Positions 8,951 to 18,272 are shown, counted from the first letter of the stretch. The stretch is 64,000 bases of DNA from Thermococcus nautili (GCF_000585495.1 NZ_CP007264.1:1912357-1976356), one strand, 5' to 3'. Made by a program: numbers and translations. The notes: generated by a model from the letters alone, not told the origin.

Positions 8951-9250
8951 GAAACTTTGCCCGGCAAAGTTTCATCAAAGTTTGTGATTCTTTTCTCAAG
9001 GGTTTCTTTTGGAGTGTTTGCGCTTTTAATGGCTTTTGTAGGTTGTGAATTCTCCGGATTTTGAGAGCTCTCTCACGCGGGTTTACATTTTCCCGCGCTC
9101 CGAAGGAGCGCCTCTTAGAGAAACCCCCCAAAGGACTCTCTTAAAGAGAATTCTGCAGAGAAGATGACCGTTTGAAAATGCGAACTCCTTAGAATTGCCT
9201 TTTAGACAAGAATCACGAACCTTGGTCAAACTTCGCGCAGGCGAAGTTTG
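8951..9250. repeat. 300-bp non-coding element with hairpin inverted termini
   Basis: The left end is a self-palindrome GAAACTTTGCC/GGCAAAGTTTC (8951-8973). The right end is CAAACTTCGC/GCGAAGTTTG (9227-9250). The two ends also match each other in inverted orientation for about 45 nt, including the inner GTGATTCTTNTCT on both sides. The interior has no plausible gene, a GCGGG...CCCGC hairpin near 9078-9096 and no TnpB or transposase remnant. A related element lies at 22493-22763. This looks like a MITE-type or hairpin-ended island; function is unknown. Confidence 0.55.
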
Positions 9251-9254
9251 TAAC

Positions 9255-9332
9255 TGGCGCCCCGGCGGGGATTTGAACCCCGGACCTCGAGGTCCGCAGC
9301 CTCGCGCCCTATCCAGACTAGGCCACCGGGGC
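9255..9332 (-). tRNA. tRNA-Arg (GCG)
   Basis: The minus-strand cloverleaf has acceptor GCCCCGG/CCGGGGC, anticodon stem CGAGG/CCTCG with loop CTGCGGA (anticodon GCG, reading CGC), T arm CCGGGG-TTCAAAT-CCCCG type, discriminator G and encoded CCA (9257-9255). It is divergent from tRNA-Gly and shares the intervening promoter region. Confidence 0.96.
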
Positions 9333-9360
9333 ACTGCCCGCTAACCCTTCTCGGAAACGC

Positions 9361-9372
9361 TTTATAAATTTA
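9361..9372 (-). promoter_or_regulatory. TATA box for tRNA-Arg
   Basis: TTTATAAATTTAA, read as TTAAATTTATAAA on the minus strand, lies about 30-40 bp ahead of the tRNA 5' end at 9332. Confidence 0.6.
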
Positions 9373-9393
9373 ACCTTTCCCAAAGACCGAAAA

Positions 9394-9402
9394 ATTTATA
9401 AA
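9394..9402 (+). promoter_or_regulatory. TATA box for tRNA-Gly
   Basis: ATTTATAAA is centred about 36 bp ahead of the tRNA-Gly 5' end at 9434. Confidence 0.6.
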
Positions 9403-9433
9403 TGCTCTCCGGATGAGTTAGTATCGGGCCTGT

Positions 9434-9510
9434 GCGGTGGTAGTCTAGCCTGGCTAGGACAGCGGCCTGCCACGCCGCTGGCCCGGGTTCAAATCCCGGC
9501 CACCGCACCA
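9434..9510 (+). tRNA. tRNA-Gly (GCC)
   Basis: The acceptor stem is GCGGTGG/CCACCGC with discriminator A and encoded CCA. The anticodon stem GCGGC/GCCGC holds loop CTGCCAC, anticodon GCC, reading GGC. The T loop is TTCAAAT. The gene is intron-less. Confidence 0.96.
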
Positions 9511-9588
9511 CAAACTTCTTCTGGGGCTTCATCTCAAAACGAGTTCTCTCGGTCTGCTTTCTTCCGATAATAAAAAGAACATTAGGTT

Positions 9589-10659
9589 TTAGCTCTCACT
9601 GGAGTTTTCAACGCTTTTTCCAAGCTCAAAGAGCTTCCTGGAAATCCCCCTCAGCCGTTCGTCGCCTTTTTTCTTGGCCTCCTCAAGCATCTCAAAGGCG
9701 AGGAACTTCAGAATCCTGCCCCTCTTCCATTCGTCAGTTGCCCATATCAGCGCGTTTCGTAGAAACTCTGTGTCAACTCCCCTCTCCTTGGTAACCTCGT
9801 AAGCCACCATCAGCCTCGTTGCCGGGTTGTGGGTCTTTTCGAGGTACTTCAAAACGAGCTCCGGCCGGTCGAGGTTTTTCCTGGCCAATAGTGACCCCAG
9901 GACATCCGAAACTTCGAGCTCCCGAAATATTTCCTCCGCCCTGGCCGTGTCTCCCGTTTCAATGAGCTTCACGCCGATTTCCTCCAGGTAAAAGCTCCTG
10001 AAGGGCTCGGGAAGTCCCTTTGCGAGCTTCTCGGCTTCTTCAAGCTCACCGTCCTCGATGAGCTTTCTGATGTACTCGAACACGTAGTCCTCGGGCTCTG
10101 ATTCCTCGCTTTCAAAAACCGGCTTTGGCGGTTCCCTCTTTGGTCCCTCCGCCGACCTGTCCACTATCCCACTCATGACCTCTCCCTTAATCCGGTGGAG
10201 CACCGAGCCGGGCATCAGCTTACCGTCCTTGTAGACGATTCCGTATGGGAGGGGTTTGAGGTCCTCAAGGTCCCTCTCATCAAGTTTCAGGTCGCTCAAT
10301 CGAATCTCAATACCTTTAGTCGCTATAGCCCTCGCCAGAAAATTGCTAACCGCCCGAAAGGCTTTCTTCCTCAGGAACGAGTTCCCAATCTTTCTCGCGG
10401 TTTCCAGGGCCTCTTTGAACTTCTCGTTCTTGGAAAAAATGTAGGCTAAGGAGCGAAGCGCCTCGTCCCTGACCGAGGGTTCCTCTATGGACAGTGCCAC
10501 CTCAAGGGCCCTCTCCGGTTCATCCGCGAGGGCTTCTGCGACCCATCTCAGGGCGTAGGAGCGCCAGTAGGGGTCTTCTATCTTCCTTGCCTCTGCCTCT
10601 GCCCCTTCAACGTCCCCTTCACTGAGGAGTTGCCTGACGAGTAACAGCCTCTCGTCCAT
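9589..10659 (-). CDS. Helical-repeat protein, paralogue of 3570-4871 product
   Basis: The 356-aa protein consists of TPR-like helix pairs: GDVEGAEAEARKIEDPYWRS, DEPERALEVALSIEEPSVRDEAL, EKFKEALETARKIGNSFLRKKA, then a linker with an acidic EPEDYVF segment and a second block (DGELEEAEKLAKGL..., GDTARAEEIFRELEV...). It has no enzyme motif and no signal peptide. The ATG lies 1 nt after the uridine phosphorylase stop (TGAGATG), so the two are co-transcribed. The repeated E-DPYWRSYAL pattern ties it to the protein at 3570. Its role is probably in protein interactions. Confidence 0.8.
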   Translation of the reverse strand: MDERLLLVRQLLSEGDVEGAEAEARKIEDPYWRSYALRWVAEALADEPERALEVALSIEEPSVRDEALRSLAYIFSKNEKFKEALETARKIGNSFLRKKAFRAVSNFLARAIATKGIEIRLSDLKLDERDLEDLKPLPYGIVYKDGKLMPGSVLHRIKGEVMSGIVDRSAEGPKREPPKPVFESEESEPEDYVFEYIRKLIEDGELEEAEKLAKGLPEPFRSFYLEEIGVKLIETGDTARAEEIFRELEVSDVLGSLLARKNLDRPELVLKYLEKTHNPATRLMVAYEVTKERGVDTEFLRNALIWATDEWKRGRILKFLAFEMLEEAKKKGDERLRGISRKLFELGKSVENSSES

Positions 10660-10660
10660 C

Positions 10661-11494
10661 TCAACCCCTCAGCCTGGGGAACCATACCTTCTTTCCTTTC
10701 TTTTCCTTCTCCTCGTCCCACTCGGCGAGTATCTTTACAGCCTCGCTCGCTACCAACGCCGCTTCCTTCTCTCCAGCCTTTCCGAACTCGTTCGTAACGC
10801 GGTTCGCAAAGACGGCGCACACGCAACCGGCCCTAAGCCCGTAGATGTTAGCCAGCGTGAACAGCGTGGCCGCTTCCATCTCGAAGTTCGTGACCCTCGC
10901 CTGCCTGAGGTCATCGAGGATGTTCCTCGCGAAGCTTGGGAAGTAGCCGTTCAGACCCGGCCTGCCCTGGCCAAGGTAGAAGCTGTCCGTCGAGGCCGTA
11001 ATGCCGATGTGGTATCTAACGCCGAGGGTTTCGGCTGCCTCGATAAGAGCCAAAGTCACCTCAAGGTCCGCAACGGCCGGATACTCGACGCGGACGTACT
11101 GCTTTGAGGTTCCTTCAAGCCTCACGGCGGCCTTGGCTATAATCAGGTCGCCTATCTCCATCCCCGGCTGGATTGCGCCGGTCGAACCGACCCTTATGAA
11201 GGTGTCGGCGCCTATCGCCGCGAGCTCCTCGATGGCGATAGCGGTCGAAGGCCCGCCTATTCCCGTCGAGGTGACGCTTATCGGAACGCCCTTGTATTTG
11301 CCGGTGTGCGTCCTGTACTCCCTGTGGAAGGCTATCTCCCTCGCTTCGTCCCAGAGGGAGCTTATCTTCGGCACCCTCTCCGGGTCGCCCGGCAGGAGAA
11401 CGTAGCGCGCAACGTCACCGGGCTTGCAGGCTATGTGGTACTGGTAGCCTTCCTCGGTCTGTGGCCTTTCGGCCGAAATGAACTTCTCACCCAT
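10661..11494 (-). CDS. udp: Uridine phosphorylase
   Basis: This 277-aa NP-I family enzyme converts uridine and phosphate to uracil and ribose 1-phosphate. Motifs include YVLLPGDPERV (phosphate site), VTSTGIGGPSTAIAIEEL, FIRVGSTGAIQP and VTNFEMEAATLFTLA (nucleoside-binding EMEA). The ATG at 11494 follows AAGGTGG; the in-frame GTG at 11503 is less likely. With the purine phosphorylase at 4914 it would feed ribose 1-phosphate into archaeal nucleoside degradation. The downstream helical-repeat gene is in the same operon. Confidence 0.93.
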   Translation of the reverse strand: MGEKFISAERPQTEEGYQYHIACKPGDVARYVLLPGDPERVPKISSLWDEAREIAFHREYRTHTGKYKGVPISVTSTGIGGPSTAIAIEELAAIGADTFIRVGSTGAIQPGMEIGDLIIAKAAVRLEGTSKQYVRVEYPAVADLEVTLALIEAAETLGVRYHIGITASTDSFYLGQGRPGLNGYFPSFARNILDDLRQARVTNFEMEAATLFTLANIYGLRAGCVCAVFANRVTNEFGKAGEKEAALVASEAVKILAEWDEEKEKKGKKVWFPRLRG

Positions 11495-11557
11495 GGCAAC
11501 CACCTTTTTAAGTTTCGATGTCCTTTATTCCACACCATCCCTAAAAAAGGTGATGCT

Positions 11558-12610
11558 ATGCTGCGCTGTTCCCGTTGCGGGAGAACTTATCCAGAAACCT
11601 TTCGCCTTACCTGCGACTGCGGGGGAACGCTTCTCGTCGAGCGGAACTCAGATGCATTCACACCGGAGCCGTTCCTTGATGTTAGGCGCTACCGCAGGTA
11701 TCTGCCCGTTAACGGGGAAGTCGCCCCGGTTCCAGCGGTTACGCCTGTAAGCGGGCTCGAAATCAACGGCGTTAGGACCTTCTTTAAGCTCGACTACCTC
11801 CAGCCGAGCGGTTCATTCAAGGACAGGGGCACCTGGGTTACGGTTTCAAAGTTGCTCGACGAGGGCATCACAGAGGTCGTCCTCGATAGCTCCGGCAACG
11901 CCGCGCTGAGCTTCGCGCTCTACGGTCTTGCAAACGGAATCCGCGTTCATGCCTTCGTCTCCTATGATACGAGTCCCGGCAAGCTCTCGCTCCTCCAGGC
12001 GCTCGGTGCCGTGGTCCACTACGTTGACGGCGACAGAATGGCCGTCCACGAGCGCGCGGTCGAGTTCTCCGAGCGGAGCGGAGTTACCTACGTCTCCCAC
12101 TGGCTCAACCCCTACTTCCTGGAGGGCACCAAGACAATCGCTTTTGAGCTTTACGAGCAACTCGGAGTTCCCGACTGGATTCTTGCCCCGACCGGAAGCG
12201 GAACCCTCTTTCTCGGCCTCTGGAAGGGTTTCTCCGAGCTAAAAGCAATGGGGGAGATTGATAGACTTCCAAGGCTCGTCGCGGTTCAGGCTTCCGGCTA
12301 CGAGAGCCTCTGCGGGCGCTCGGCAGTGAAAAACACCCTCGCTGAAGGTATAACCATTCCCGAACCGCCGAGACTCGACGAGATGAGAAAGGCTCTGAAA
12401 GAAACCGGGGGGCTCTGCGTGAGCGTTGACGAGCTTGAAACGATGGGCGCGCTCAGCTGGCTTAAGAGACGTGGCTTCCTGGTCGAGCCAACGTCCGCCG
12501 TTGTCCTCTCCGCGCTGTGGAAGCTCATTGAAACGGGTCTGGTTGAAAAAGGCGAGCTCGTTGTTTTGCCTCTGACGGGGTCTGGACTTAAACTAACCCA
12601 AGGTATTTAA
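11558..12610 (+). CDS. thrC: Threonine synthase
   Basis: The 350-aa PLP enzyme converts O-phosphohomoserine to threonine. It starts with a zinc-ribbon-like CSRCG...CDCGG segment (residues 3-23) common in archaeal ThrC. The PLP lysine is in [12 protein letters not shown] (about 81-92), with [14 protein letters not shown] for phosphate binding and a late [11 protein letters not shown] glycine loop. The ATG at 11558 has GGTGAT 4 nt ahead; longer frames upstream lie antisense to udp. It is monocistronic, divergent from udp. Confidence 0.94.
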   Translation: MLRCSRCGRTYPETFRLTCDCGGTLLVERNSDAFTPEPFLDVRRYRRYLPVNGEVAPVPAVTPVSGLEINGVRTFFKLDYLQPSGSFKDRGTWVTVSKLLDEGITEVVLDSSGNAALSFALYGLANGIRVHAFVSYDTSPGKLSLLQALGAVVHYVDGDRMAVHERAVEFSERSGVTYVSHWLNPYFLEGTKTIAFELYEQLGVPDWILAPTGSGTLFLGLWKGFSELKAMGEIDRLPRLVAVQASGYESLCGRSAVKNTLAEGITIPEPPRLDEMRKALKETGGLCVSVDELETMGALSWLKRRGFLVEPTSAVVLSALWKLIETGLVEKGELVVLPLTGSGLKLTQGI

Positions 12611-12644
12611 ACTCTCGCGCCAACTAACTTCGGAGGTGATGGTG

Positions 12645-13520
12645 ATGATAAGGTACCCTGCAGTCGCGGGAAGTTTCTATCCATCTGACGAGACGCTCAT
12701 CGAGATGCTGGAGGAGTTCTTTAGCGACCTCGGCGAGGAGGGGAGAGAGAGGAGGATAACGGCAGGAGTTGCGCCCCACGCGGGCTACGTCTTTTCAGGC
12801 TACACAGCATCGAGAACTTACAAGGCCATCTTCGAGGACGGCCTGCCAGATACCTTCGTAATCCTCGGGCCGAACCACACAGGTCTCGGCTCGCCGATAG
12901 CGGTCTATCCCGAGGGAGAGTGGCTCACCCCGCTCGGGAGCATCGAGGTCGATGCCGAGATGGCCAAGGCGATAGCAAAGCTCTCGGGCATAGCGGATTT
13001 GGATGAATTGGCTCATAGGTACGAGCACTCGATAGAGGTTCAGGTGCCCTTCATTCAGTATCTGGCAGAGCTCGCCGGAAAGAAAGTGAGAATCGTCCCC
13101 ATAACCCTCGGCATTCAGGACGAAGATGTCTCAAGGGCCCTCGGAAAGGCGATATTCGAGGCGAGCGAGGAACTCGGCAGGGACGTTGTGGTCATAGCGA
13201 GCACCGACTTCATGCACTACGGACCTATGTACGGCTACGTGCCCTTCAGAGCCAGGGCCGACGAGCTTCCGCACAGAATAAAGGAGTGGGACTTCAGGCT
13301 GATACGGAGAATCCTCGACTTTGACGTTGACGGTCTCTTCAGGGAGCTCCGCGAGATGAGGCACACGATGTGCGGGCCAGGGGCCGTTGGGACTGCCATA
13401 GTTTACTCTCGCTCTGCCGGGGCGCTTGAGGCGGAGCTTTTACACTACACGACGAGCTACGAGGTCAGCAGGAGCACAGAGGCGATAGTCGGCTACGCGA
13501 GCATCGTGATGAGGAGGTGA
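12645..13520 (+). CDS. MEMO1 family protein (AmmeMemoRadiSam system protein B)
   Basis: The 291-aa protein begins [16 protein letters not shown] and carries [32 protein letters not shown] and STDFMHYGP, the His-rich pocket conserved from archaeal to human MEMO1. The fold resembles extradiol dioxygenases; the archaeal role is unknown, with links to radical-SAM/AMMECR1 partners. The ATG at 12645 (GGAGGTGAT upstream) gives the usual archaeal length. It is upstream of the MNT and mevalonate kinase genes in the same direction. Confidence 0.92.
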   Translation: MIRYPAVAGSFYPSDETLIEMLEEFFSDLGEEGRERRITAGVAPHAGYVFSGYTASRTYKAIFEDGLPDTFVILGPNHTGLGSPIAVYPEGEWLTPLGSIEVDAEMAKAIAKLSGIADLDELAHRYEHSIEVQVPFIQYLAELAGKKVRIVPITLGIQDEDVSRALGKAIFEASEELGRDVVVIASTDFMHYGPMYGYVPFRARADELPHRIKEWDFRLIRRILDFDVDGLFRELREMRHTMCGPGAVGTAIVYSRSAGALEAELLHYTTSYEVSRSTEAIVGYASIVMRR

Positions 13521-13551
13521 AGTTTTAAGAGTTGCTAGCTTATTTTCTACC

Positions 13552-13926
13552 ATGAACCTCGACGATGCCGTGAGAAAAATCCTCCAGCTCGGCGGCGACC
13601 GGGTGAAGTTCATCATCCTCTTCGGCTCCCGCGCGAGAGGCGAGGCGAGGAAGGACAGCGACGTCGATTTGTGCGTCTACTACGAGGGCACTCCCAGGGA
13701 GGCCTTTGAGTTCAGGATGCGGGTTCTTGGAGTTCTCCCGGAGGAATACGACGTCCAGATTTTCCAGCTCCTCCCAGTCTATCTTAGGAAGGAGTGCCTC
13801 AGGGGGAAGGTTCTCTTCTGCAGGGACGAGACGTTCCTCTACGACCTCGCCTATGAGACGATAAAGGAGTGGGAGGACTTCAAGCGCTACTACTACGACT
13901 ACCTCGGCCTGGAGGCGATAGAATGA
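13552..13926 (+). CDS. Minimal nucleotidyltransferase (MNT) domain protein
   Basis: The 124-aa protein has the polymerase-beta-type motif FGSRARGEARKDSDVDL (about 22-38: GS followed by DxD) and a C-terminal aromatic helix. Such MntA-like proteins usually pair with a HEPN toxin and AMPylate it. No HEPN gene follows here. A 14-codon frame (13923-13967) overlaps its stop as ATGA, and the next gene is mevalonate kinase. It is either a solo MNT or the survivor of a HEPN/MNT pair. Confidence 0.85.
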   Translation: MNLDDAVRKILQLGGDRVKFIILFGSRARGEARKDSDVDLCVYYEGTPREAFEFRMRVLGVLPEEYDVQIFQLLPVYLRKECLRGKVLFCRDETFLYDLAYETIKEWEDFKRYYYDYLGLEAIE

Positions 13927-13967
13927 GGGTTGAGCTGAGAGAGAAACTCCTGGAGGGTCAAAAATGA
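13923..13967 (+). other. 14-codon coupled mini-frame, possible remnant of a HEPN gene
   Basis: ATGAGGGTTGAGCTGAGAG... encodes [14 protein letters not shown] then TGA. It overlaps the MNT stop (ATGA) and its own TGA overlaps the mevalonate kinase ATG. The nonamer ATGAGGGTT occurs both at its start and at the mvk start 41 bp later, as would follow a deletion or duplication between short repeats. It may be no more than a translational bridge. Confidence 0.3.
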
Positions 13968-14968
13968 GGGTTTTAGCTTCTGCTCCGGCTAAAATTATCC
14001 TCTTCGGCGAGCACAGCGTCGTCTACGGCAAGCCAGCGATAGCGGCCGCGATAAACCTGAGAACCTACGTGTGGGCAGAGTTCAACGAGAGCGGGGCGAT
14101 AAAGATAGAGGCCAAGGACATACGCGTTCCGGGGCTGACCGTTTCCTTCTCAGAGGACGAGATTTACTTTGAAAGCGACTACGGCAAAGCAGCAGAGGTC
14201 CTCAGCTACGTCCGCCAGGCGATAGAGCTCGTGAGGGAGGAAGCGGACAAAAACGGGAAAGGAATCACCGTTTCGATAACGTCTCAGATTCCCGTTGGAG
14301 CGGGTCTCGGCTCATCGGCCGCGGTAGCGGTTGCCACAATCGGCGCGGTTTCAAGGCTCCTCGGCCTCGAGCTGACCAACGAGGAAATCGGAAAGCTCGG
14401 CCACAGGGTTGAACTCCTCGTTCAGGGAGCATCGAGCGGCATTGACCCGACGGTCTCGGCGATAGGTGGCTTCATCCACTACGAGAAGGGCAAGTTCGAG
14501 CATCTGCCCTTTATGGAGCTCCCAATAGTTGTGGGCTACACGGGCTCGAGCGGTTCGACGAAAGAACTGGTGGCAATGGTGAGGAGAACGAGGGAGGAGA
14601 TGCCCGAGATAATCGAACCAATACTCCTCTCGATGGGCAAGATTGTGGAGAGAGCGAGGGAAATCCTCCTCTCTGACCTTGACGAGAAAGTTCGCTTCGA
14701 GAGGCTTGGACGGCTTATGAACATCAACCACGGTCTCCTCGACGCCCTCGGCGTTTCGACCAAAAAGCTCAGCGAGCTGGTCTATGCGGCCAGAACTGCC
14801 GGGGCTTTGGGGGCCAAGATAACCGGTGCCGGTGGCGGCGGCTGTATGTACGCCCTTGCACCTGAGAAGCAGAGCGAGGTAGCCACTGCCATCACGATAG
14901 CTGGTGGAACTCCGATGATAACCGAGATAAGCAGGGAAGGCCTCAGGATAGAGGAGGTGATTCCGTGA
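13964..14968 (+). CDS. mvk: Mevalonate kinase
   Basis: This 334-aa GHMP kinase phosphorylates mevalonate in archaeal lipid precursor synthesis. Family motifs are [20 protein letters not shown] (residues 6-25), the ATP-binding [15 protein letters not shown] (about 110-124) and the C-terminal [14 protein letters not shown]. Its stop overlaps the next kinase start (GTGA), forming a coupled pair with isopentenyl phosphate kinase. Confidence 0.96.
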   Translation: MRVLASAPAKIILFGEHSVVYGKPAIAAAINLRTYVWAEFNESGAIKIEAKDIRVPGLTVSFSEDEIYFESDYGKAAEVLSYVRQAIELVREEADKNGKGITVSITSQIPVGAGLGSSAAVAVATIGAVSRLLGLELTNEEIGKLGHRVELLVQGASSGIDPTVSAIGGFIHYEKGKFEHLPFMELPIVVGYTGSSGSTKELVAMVRRTREEMPEIIEPILLSMGKIVERAREILLSDLDEKVRFERLGRLMNINHGLLDALGVSTKKLSELVYAARTAGALGAKITGAGGGGCMYALAPEKQSEVATAITIAGGTPMITEISREGLRIEEVIP

Positions 14969-15756
14969 TAATCGTCAAACTCGGTGGAAGCGTCTTCAGC
15001 GACAAATCCGGCGAGCCCGAGAACTTCAGGGAAAACGTCGTCCGCTCAATAGCGGGGGAGATTAAGGATTTTTACCCTGAGGAGGACTTCATAGTAGTCC
15101 ACGGAGGCGGTAGCTTTGGGCATCCCTACGCCAAGGAATACAGAATCAGGGAGGGTCTCCTTGGGCTTTCGGAGGATGCATTGTTCTGGCGCAAGAAGGG
15201 GTTCTCCCTCACGCATCACGCCATGCTGAGGGCGAACATGAAAATAGTTGAAGCTTTTATTGATGTCGGCATCCCAGCAGTCTCGGTTTCAAGCTCCTCC
15301 GTGTTCCTCATGGACTCCGACAGGGTTGTATACGGCGACGTTGAGCCCGTGAGGAAGCTGATTGAAACAGGGTTCGTCCCCGTCCTTTTCGGCGACGTGG
15401 CGGTTGACCTCGCTCGGGGCGTTGATATACTCTCCGGCGACCAGATAGTTACATACCTGACGAAGCTCTTCAGGCCAAGGAAGGTAATCTTCCTGATGAG
15501 CGTTGACGGAATCTACGACGGAAAACCGGGCGAGGGGACCCTGCTCTTTGAACTTTCCCCGGATGAAATAGACAACCTCATAAAGCGTCTCGCTGGGTCT
15601 GCAGGAACCGACGTAACAGGAGGAATAATAAACAAGCTGAGGGAAGCGAAGGAGATAGCGCGTTTCGCGGAGGTGTGGTTCGTTAACGGCCTCGTCCCCG
15701 GCAGGCTGAGCGGGGCCATCAGGGGAGACGGTTTCGGTACAAGGATTGTGCCTTAG
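14965..15756 (+). CDS. ipk: Isopentenyl phosphate kinase
   Basis: This 263-aa amino-acid-kinase-fold enzyme converts isopentenyl phosphate to IPP, the last step of the archaeal modified mevalonate route. Visible motifs are the N-terminal [25 protein letters not shown] with the substrate histidine, GDVAVD and [10 protein letters not shown], and [11 protein letters not shown]. The GTG start overlaps the mvk stop by 4 nt. Confidence 0.95.
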   Translation: MIIVKLGGSVFSDKSGEPENFRENVVRSIAGEIKDFYPEEDFIVVHGGGSFGHPYAKEYRIREGLLGLSEDALFWRKKGFSLTHHAMLRANMKIVEAFIDVGIPAVSVSSSSVFLMDSDRVVYGDVEPVRKLIETGFVPVLFGDVAVDLARGVDILSGDQIVTYLTKLFRPRKVIFLMSVDGIYDGKPGEGTLLFELSPDEIDNLIKRLAGSAGTDVTGGIINKLREAKEIARFAEVWFVNGLVPGRLSGAIRGDGFGTRIVP

Positions 15757-15800
15757 CTGAGGCGAAATCTTTTTATTTTCCTTTAGTATTAATAACTTTG

Positions 15801-16295
15801 ATGACCATGTTGCGTAAGATATTGGCCTTTGTGGTGCTCTTCATCATCGCCCTCTGGGGGCTTCAGAAGGTATCTTCCAGTGGTTACCTGAGCGCTTTTG
15901 ATGCATCTCCTGGAGACCTGAACCTAAGTGTTAGGTCGGGGAACAACACCGTCACCGTTGAATGGGAGCTCCGGGGTGGGGGCATCGTTAGAGCTCTCGC
16001 CGGAGGAAGAGACGCGGTTATTCTGGTTTATCCCGGCTGGGTGGAGAACAACGATTCGTGGCTTGTGCTGGGCGATGTTAGAAACCTGTCCGTGACATTG
16101 GGCGGTGGAAACCCGAGGAACCTCACCGTCATCTACTATCCGTTCCAGGTCTCGGCTTCCAACGGGAGCGCTCAGGCCAAATTGAGGGTCTTTGCGGTTC
16201 CCATCGGCTTTCCATCAACGGTTCAGTCCGGAAAAATCGAACTTAAACTGGTAACCTACTACGGAACCTGCAACAACGTTACATTTTTCTTTTGA
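15801..16295 (+). CDS. Secreted or membrane-anchored hypothetical protein, possibly 3'-truncated
   Basis: The 164-aa product has an N-terminal hydrophobic helix (ILAFVVLFIIALWGLQ) followed by an extracellular beta-rich, Asn/Ser/Gly-rich region with several N-x-S/T sites. It ends abruptly in GTCNNVTFFF. Immediately after comes an IS-derived stretch. Beyond that (16693-16774) a frame reads [20 protein letters not shown]...PPKTS, which resembles a natural C-terminus, so the gene may have lost its end to an insertion. The start could be ATG 15801 or 15807. Function is unknown. Confidence 0.65.
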   Translation: MTMLRKILAFVVLFIIALWGLQKVSSSGYLSAFDASPGDLNLSVRSGNNTVTVEWELRGGGIVRALAGGRDAVILVYPGWVENNDSWLVLGDVRNLSVTLGGGNPRNLTVIYYPFQVSASNGSAQAKLRVFAVPIGFPSTVQSGKIELKLVTYYGTCNNVTFFF

Positions 16296-16358
16296 AAGCC
16301 TCTCCCTTTGGGGCGGGGATGCAGTAAACCGCCCAACGAGCTTTAAATCATCGAAACC

Positions 16359-16368
16359 CTTAAATATC
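16359..16368 (+). promoter_or_regulatory. TATA-like box ahead of the IS-derived RNA-like region
   Basis: CTTAAATATC would start a transcript near 16385-16390, right at the first hairpin GGCCT/AGGCC (16383-16397). Confidence 0.4.
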
Positions 16369-16382
16369 CTCCCGTTTAATAA

Positions 16383-16692
16383 GGCCTCGAAAAGGCCACC
16401 GTAAAACAACCCCTCTCGAAGGGGTTTCAAGTTATCCTCGCCCTTGGAGTGTTGACGCCGTGAGGGCGTCTTTCAATGACTGCCCGTTGTGGCAGTTAAA
16501 AACTCTAAGTGGTGGCCTCCAAGCCATAACCCCAATCCGCTTTGCGGTGAGGGGTAACGGGCCGAAGACCCGGCCCGCGGGCTGAACTGAAACCGGCGAC
16601 GGGAGTATGTGATGGGCCCGCAAACCGAACCGCCCGTTAGCGAGGGGTTAACTCGTTGGAACCCTCGCCCTTCAGGGAGGGGAGGAGGTCAG
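16383..16692 (+). mobile_element. IS200/IS605-type remnant with omega-RNA-like right end
   Basis: The stretch has no intact ORF. It starts with two hairpins (GGCCT/AGGCC at 16383-16397; AACCCCT/AGGGGTT at 16408-16426). It ends with CCTCGCCC-TTCAGGG-AGGGGAGGAGGTCAG (16663-16692), the form I know from right ends of archaeal IS200/IS605 and TnpB elements. In complete elements the tnpB 3' end and right end form the TnpB guide RNA, whose guide is the DNA just outside. No tnpA or tnpB is present. A TATA-like box suggests the RNA may still be made. The left boundary is uncertain: 16300-16325 also resembles an element end. Confidence 0.55.
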
Positions 16693-16774
16693 CTTGGCAA
16701 CTGGATTGAGGACCCGAAGGGCTGGCTGGTCGTGAAAACCGTGAACGTCACCGTCTGCCCACCCAAAACCTCTT
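16693..16774 (+). pseudogene. Possible displaced C-terminal fragment of the 15801 gene
   Basis: Just past the right end of the IS-type remnant, an in-frame run reads [21 protein letters not shown] then CPPKTS and TAA. Its composition (N-V-T sites, short beta strands) resembles the secreted hypothetical protein ending at 16295. It has no start codon or ribosome site of its own. I infer that the insertion separated it from that gene. Confidence 0.4.
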
Positions 16775-16808
16775 AACTTTTTCCGCCTTCTCTTCCCCGG
16801 TGGTCGTG

Positions 16809-17927
16809 ATGGAGGCTTTTGATAAGGAAGAGCTCACTATCATCCGGAAGTTTGAGCACATAGAGCACTGCCTCAAAAGGAACGTTCAGGCCCACGTGAG
16901 CAATGGTTTTGAGGACGTGCACTTCGTCCACATGAGCCTGCCTGAGATTGACAAGGACGAGATTGACCTGAGCGTCGAGTTCCTCGGGAGGCGCTTTGAC
17001 TACCCGATTTTCATAGCGGGAATGACCGGGGGAACCAAGGGCTCCCAGCTCGCCGGGAGGATAAACAAAACCCTCGCGAAGGCCGCGCAGGAGCTCAACA
17101 TACCGATGGGCGTCGGCAGTCAGAGGGCGATGATAAGGAAGCCTGAAACCTGGGAGAGCTACTACGTCCGCGATGTCGCTCCAGACGTCTTCCTTGTCGG
17201 CAACCTCGGGGCACCTCAGTTCTCCGAAACCATTCCGGAGCGCTACGGCATAGAGGAGGCCCTGAAGGCGGTCGAGACGATTGGGGCGGACGCTCTGGCA
17301 ATACACATGAACCCCCTGCAGGAGAGCGTCCAGCCCGAGGGGGACACGCAGTACAGGGGTGTTCTCAAAGCTCTGGCGGAGCTCAAGGCGGAGTTTCCAT
17401 ACCCGATAATAGCAAAGGAAACAGGAGCGGGGGTTTCCAAGGAGGTCGCGGTCAGGCTTGAGAGCATTGGGATTGACGCGATAGATGTCGGCGGCCTCGG
17501 CGGGACGAGCTGGAGCGGCGTCGAGTACTACCGCGCGAAGGACGAGCTTGGCAGGAACCTTGCCCTCAGGTTCTGGGATTGGGGAATTAAGACCGCGGTA
17601 AGCGTCGCAGAGGTTCGCTACTCCACAGACCTGCCGATTATAGCCACCGGCGGAATGCGCGACGGGATAACGATGGCCAAGGCTTTGGCGATGGGTGCGA
17701 CCTTTGCTGGAGTGGCTTTGCCCCTTCTCAAGCCTGCGATGAAGGGCGACGTCGAGGGCGTCATCAAAATCCTGAGGCGCTACATCGAGGAGATAAGGAA
17801 CGCGATGTTCCTCGTCGGTGCCAGAAACGTCGAAGAGCTGAGAAGGGTCCCGCTCGTTATCACGGGCTTCACGAGGGAGTGGCTGGAGCAGAGGATTGAC
17901 CTTCCAGGCTATCTGCGCGCCCGGTGA
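16809..17927 (+). CDS. fni: Isopentenyl-diphosphate delta-isomerase, type 2
   Basis: This 372-aa FMN enzyme interconverts IPP and DMAPP. It starts [20 protein letters not shown] and contains the HV(S)[10 protein letters not shown] opening, [31 protein letters not shown], and the flavin-site [15 protein letters not shown] and ATGGMRDG. The ATG at 16809 is preferred over GTG 16800 (GGTGG ribosome site). Its stop overlaps the next small membrane gene (GTGA). It belongs to the isoprenoid block with mvk, ipk, aRNase J and the prenyl transferase. Confidence 0.95.
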   Translation: MEAFDKEELTIIRKFEHIEHCLKRNVQAHVSNGFEDVHFVHMSLPEIDKDEIDLSVEFLGRRFDYPIFIAGMTGGTKGSQLAGRINKTLAKAAQELNIPMGVGSQRAMIRKPETWESYYVRDVAPDVFLVGNLGAPQFSETIPERYGIEEALKAVETIGADALAIHMNPLQESVQPEGDTQYRGVLKALAELKAEFPYPIIAKETGAGVSKEVAVRLESIGIDAIDVGGLGGTSWSGVEYYRAKDELGRNLALRFWDWGIKTAVSVAEVRYSTDLPIIATGGMRDGITMAKALAMGATFAGVALPLLKPAMKGDVEGVIKILRRYIEEIRNAMFLVGARNVEELRRVPLVITGFTREWLEQRIDLPGYLRAR

Positions 17928-18229
17928 GAAAGGTGAAGGGTCTCCTTTCCCGCACATTTTCCTTCATTGAGGGCGTTCTCATAGTGCTAACGCCCCTGAC
18001 GGCGGTTGCCGGCATAATCCTTTCCTTTTTAGCCTCGCTGTTCACGGTCTGGAAACCAGGAGAGGACGGGCCGGCTTTTCTGCTCGGGGCCGTATCGGGC
18101 TCGACCGTTGCCATCTCGCTCTGGGGGAGGGGCTGGTTCTCACTCTGGGGTTCCCTGGGGCTGATTCCTCTGGCTTTCGTCCTGACGGTTTTTGCCGGGT
18201 CGTTGCTCTCGCTGAAGTCGCCAAGATGA
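17924..18229 (+). CDS. Small membrane protein, three helices
   Basis: This 101-aa protein has hydrophobic segments at about residues 17-43 ([22 protein letters not shown]), 51-66 and 72-97, and a basic N-terminus ([10 protein letters not shown]) expected inside the cell. The GTG start overlaps the fni stop by 4 nt, so it is translated with fni. No family is recognised. The linkage to isoprenoid genes is the only hint of function. Confidence 0.75.
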   Translation: MRKVKGLLSRTFSFIEGVLIVLTPLTAVAGIILSFLASLFTVWKPGEDGPAFLLGAVSGSTVAISLWGRGWFSLWGSLGLIPLAFVLTVFAGSLLSLKSPR

Positions 18230-18272
18230 TGCACACCTTTTTAAACCCTCGTTCAGAGTAATGCCCAACGCA

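Noticed and set aside
8943..9334. Two small minus-strand frames in the spacer before tRNA-Arg
   Set aside because: They run across palindromes and the tRNA itself; no ribosome site or coding bias.
16383..16692. RNase P RNA
   Set aside because: Length fits, but the conserved GAGGAAAGTCC and ACAGAA regions are absent, and the 3' end matches IS200/IS605 right ends.
16773..17957. 394-codon minus-strand frame
   Set aside because: Shadow of fni.
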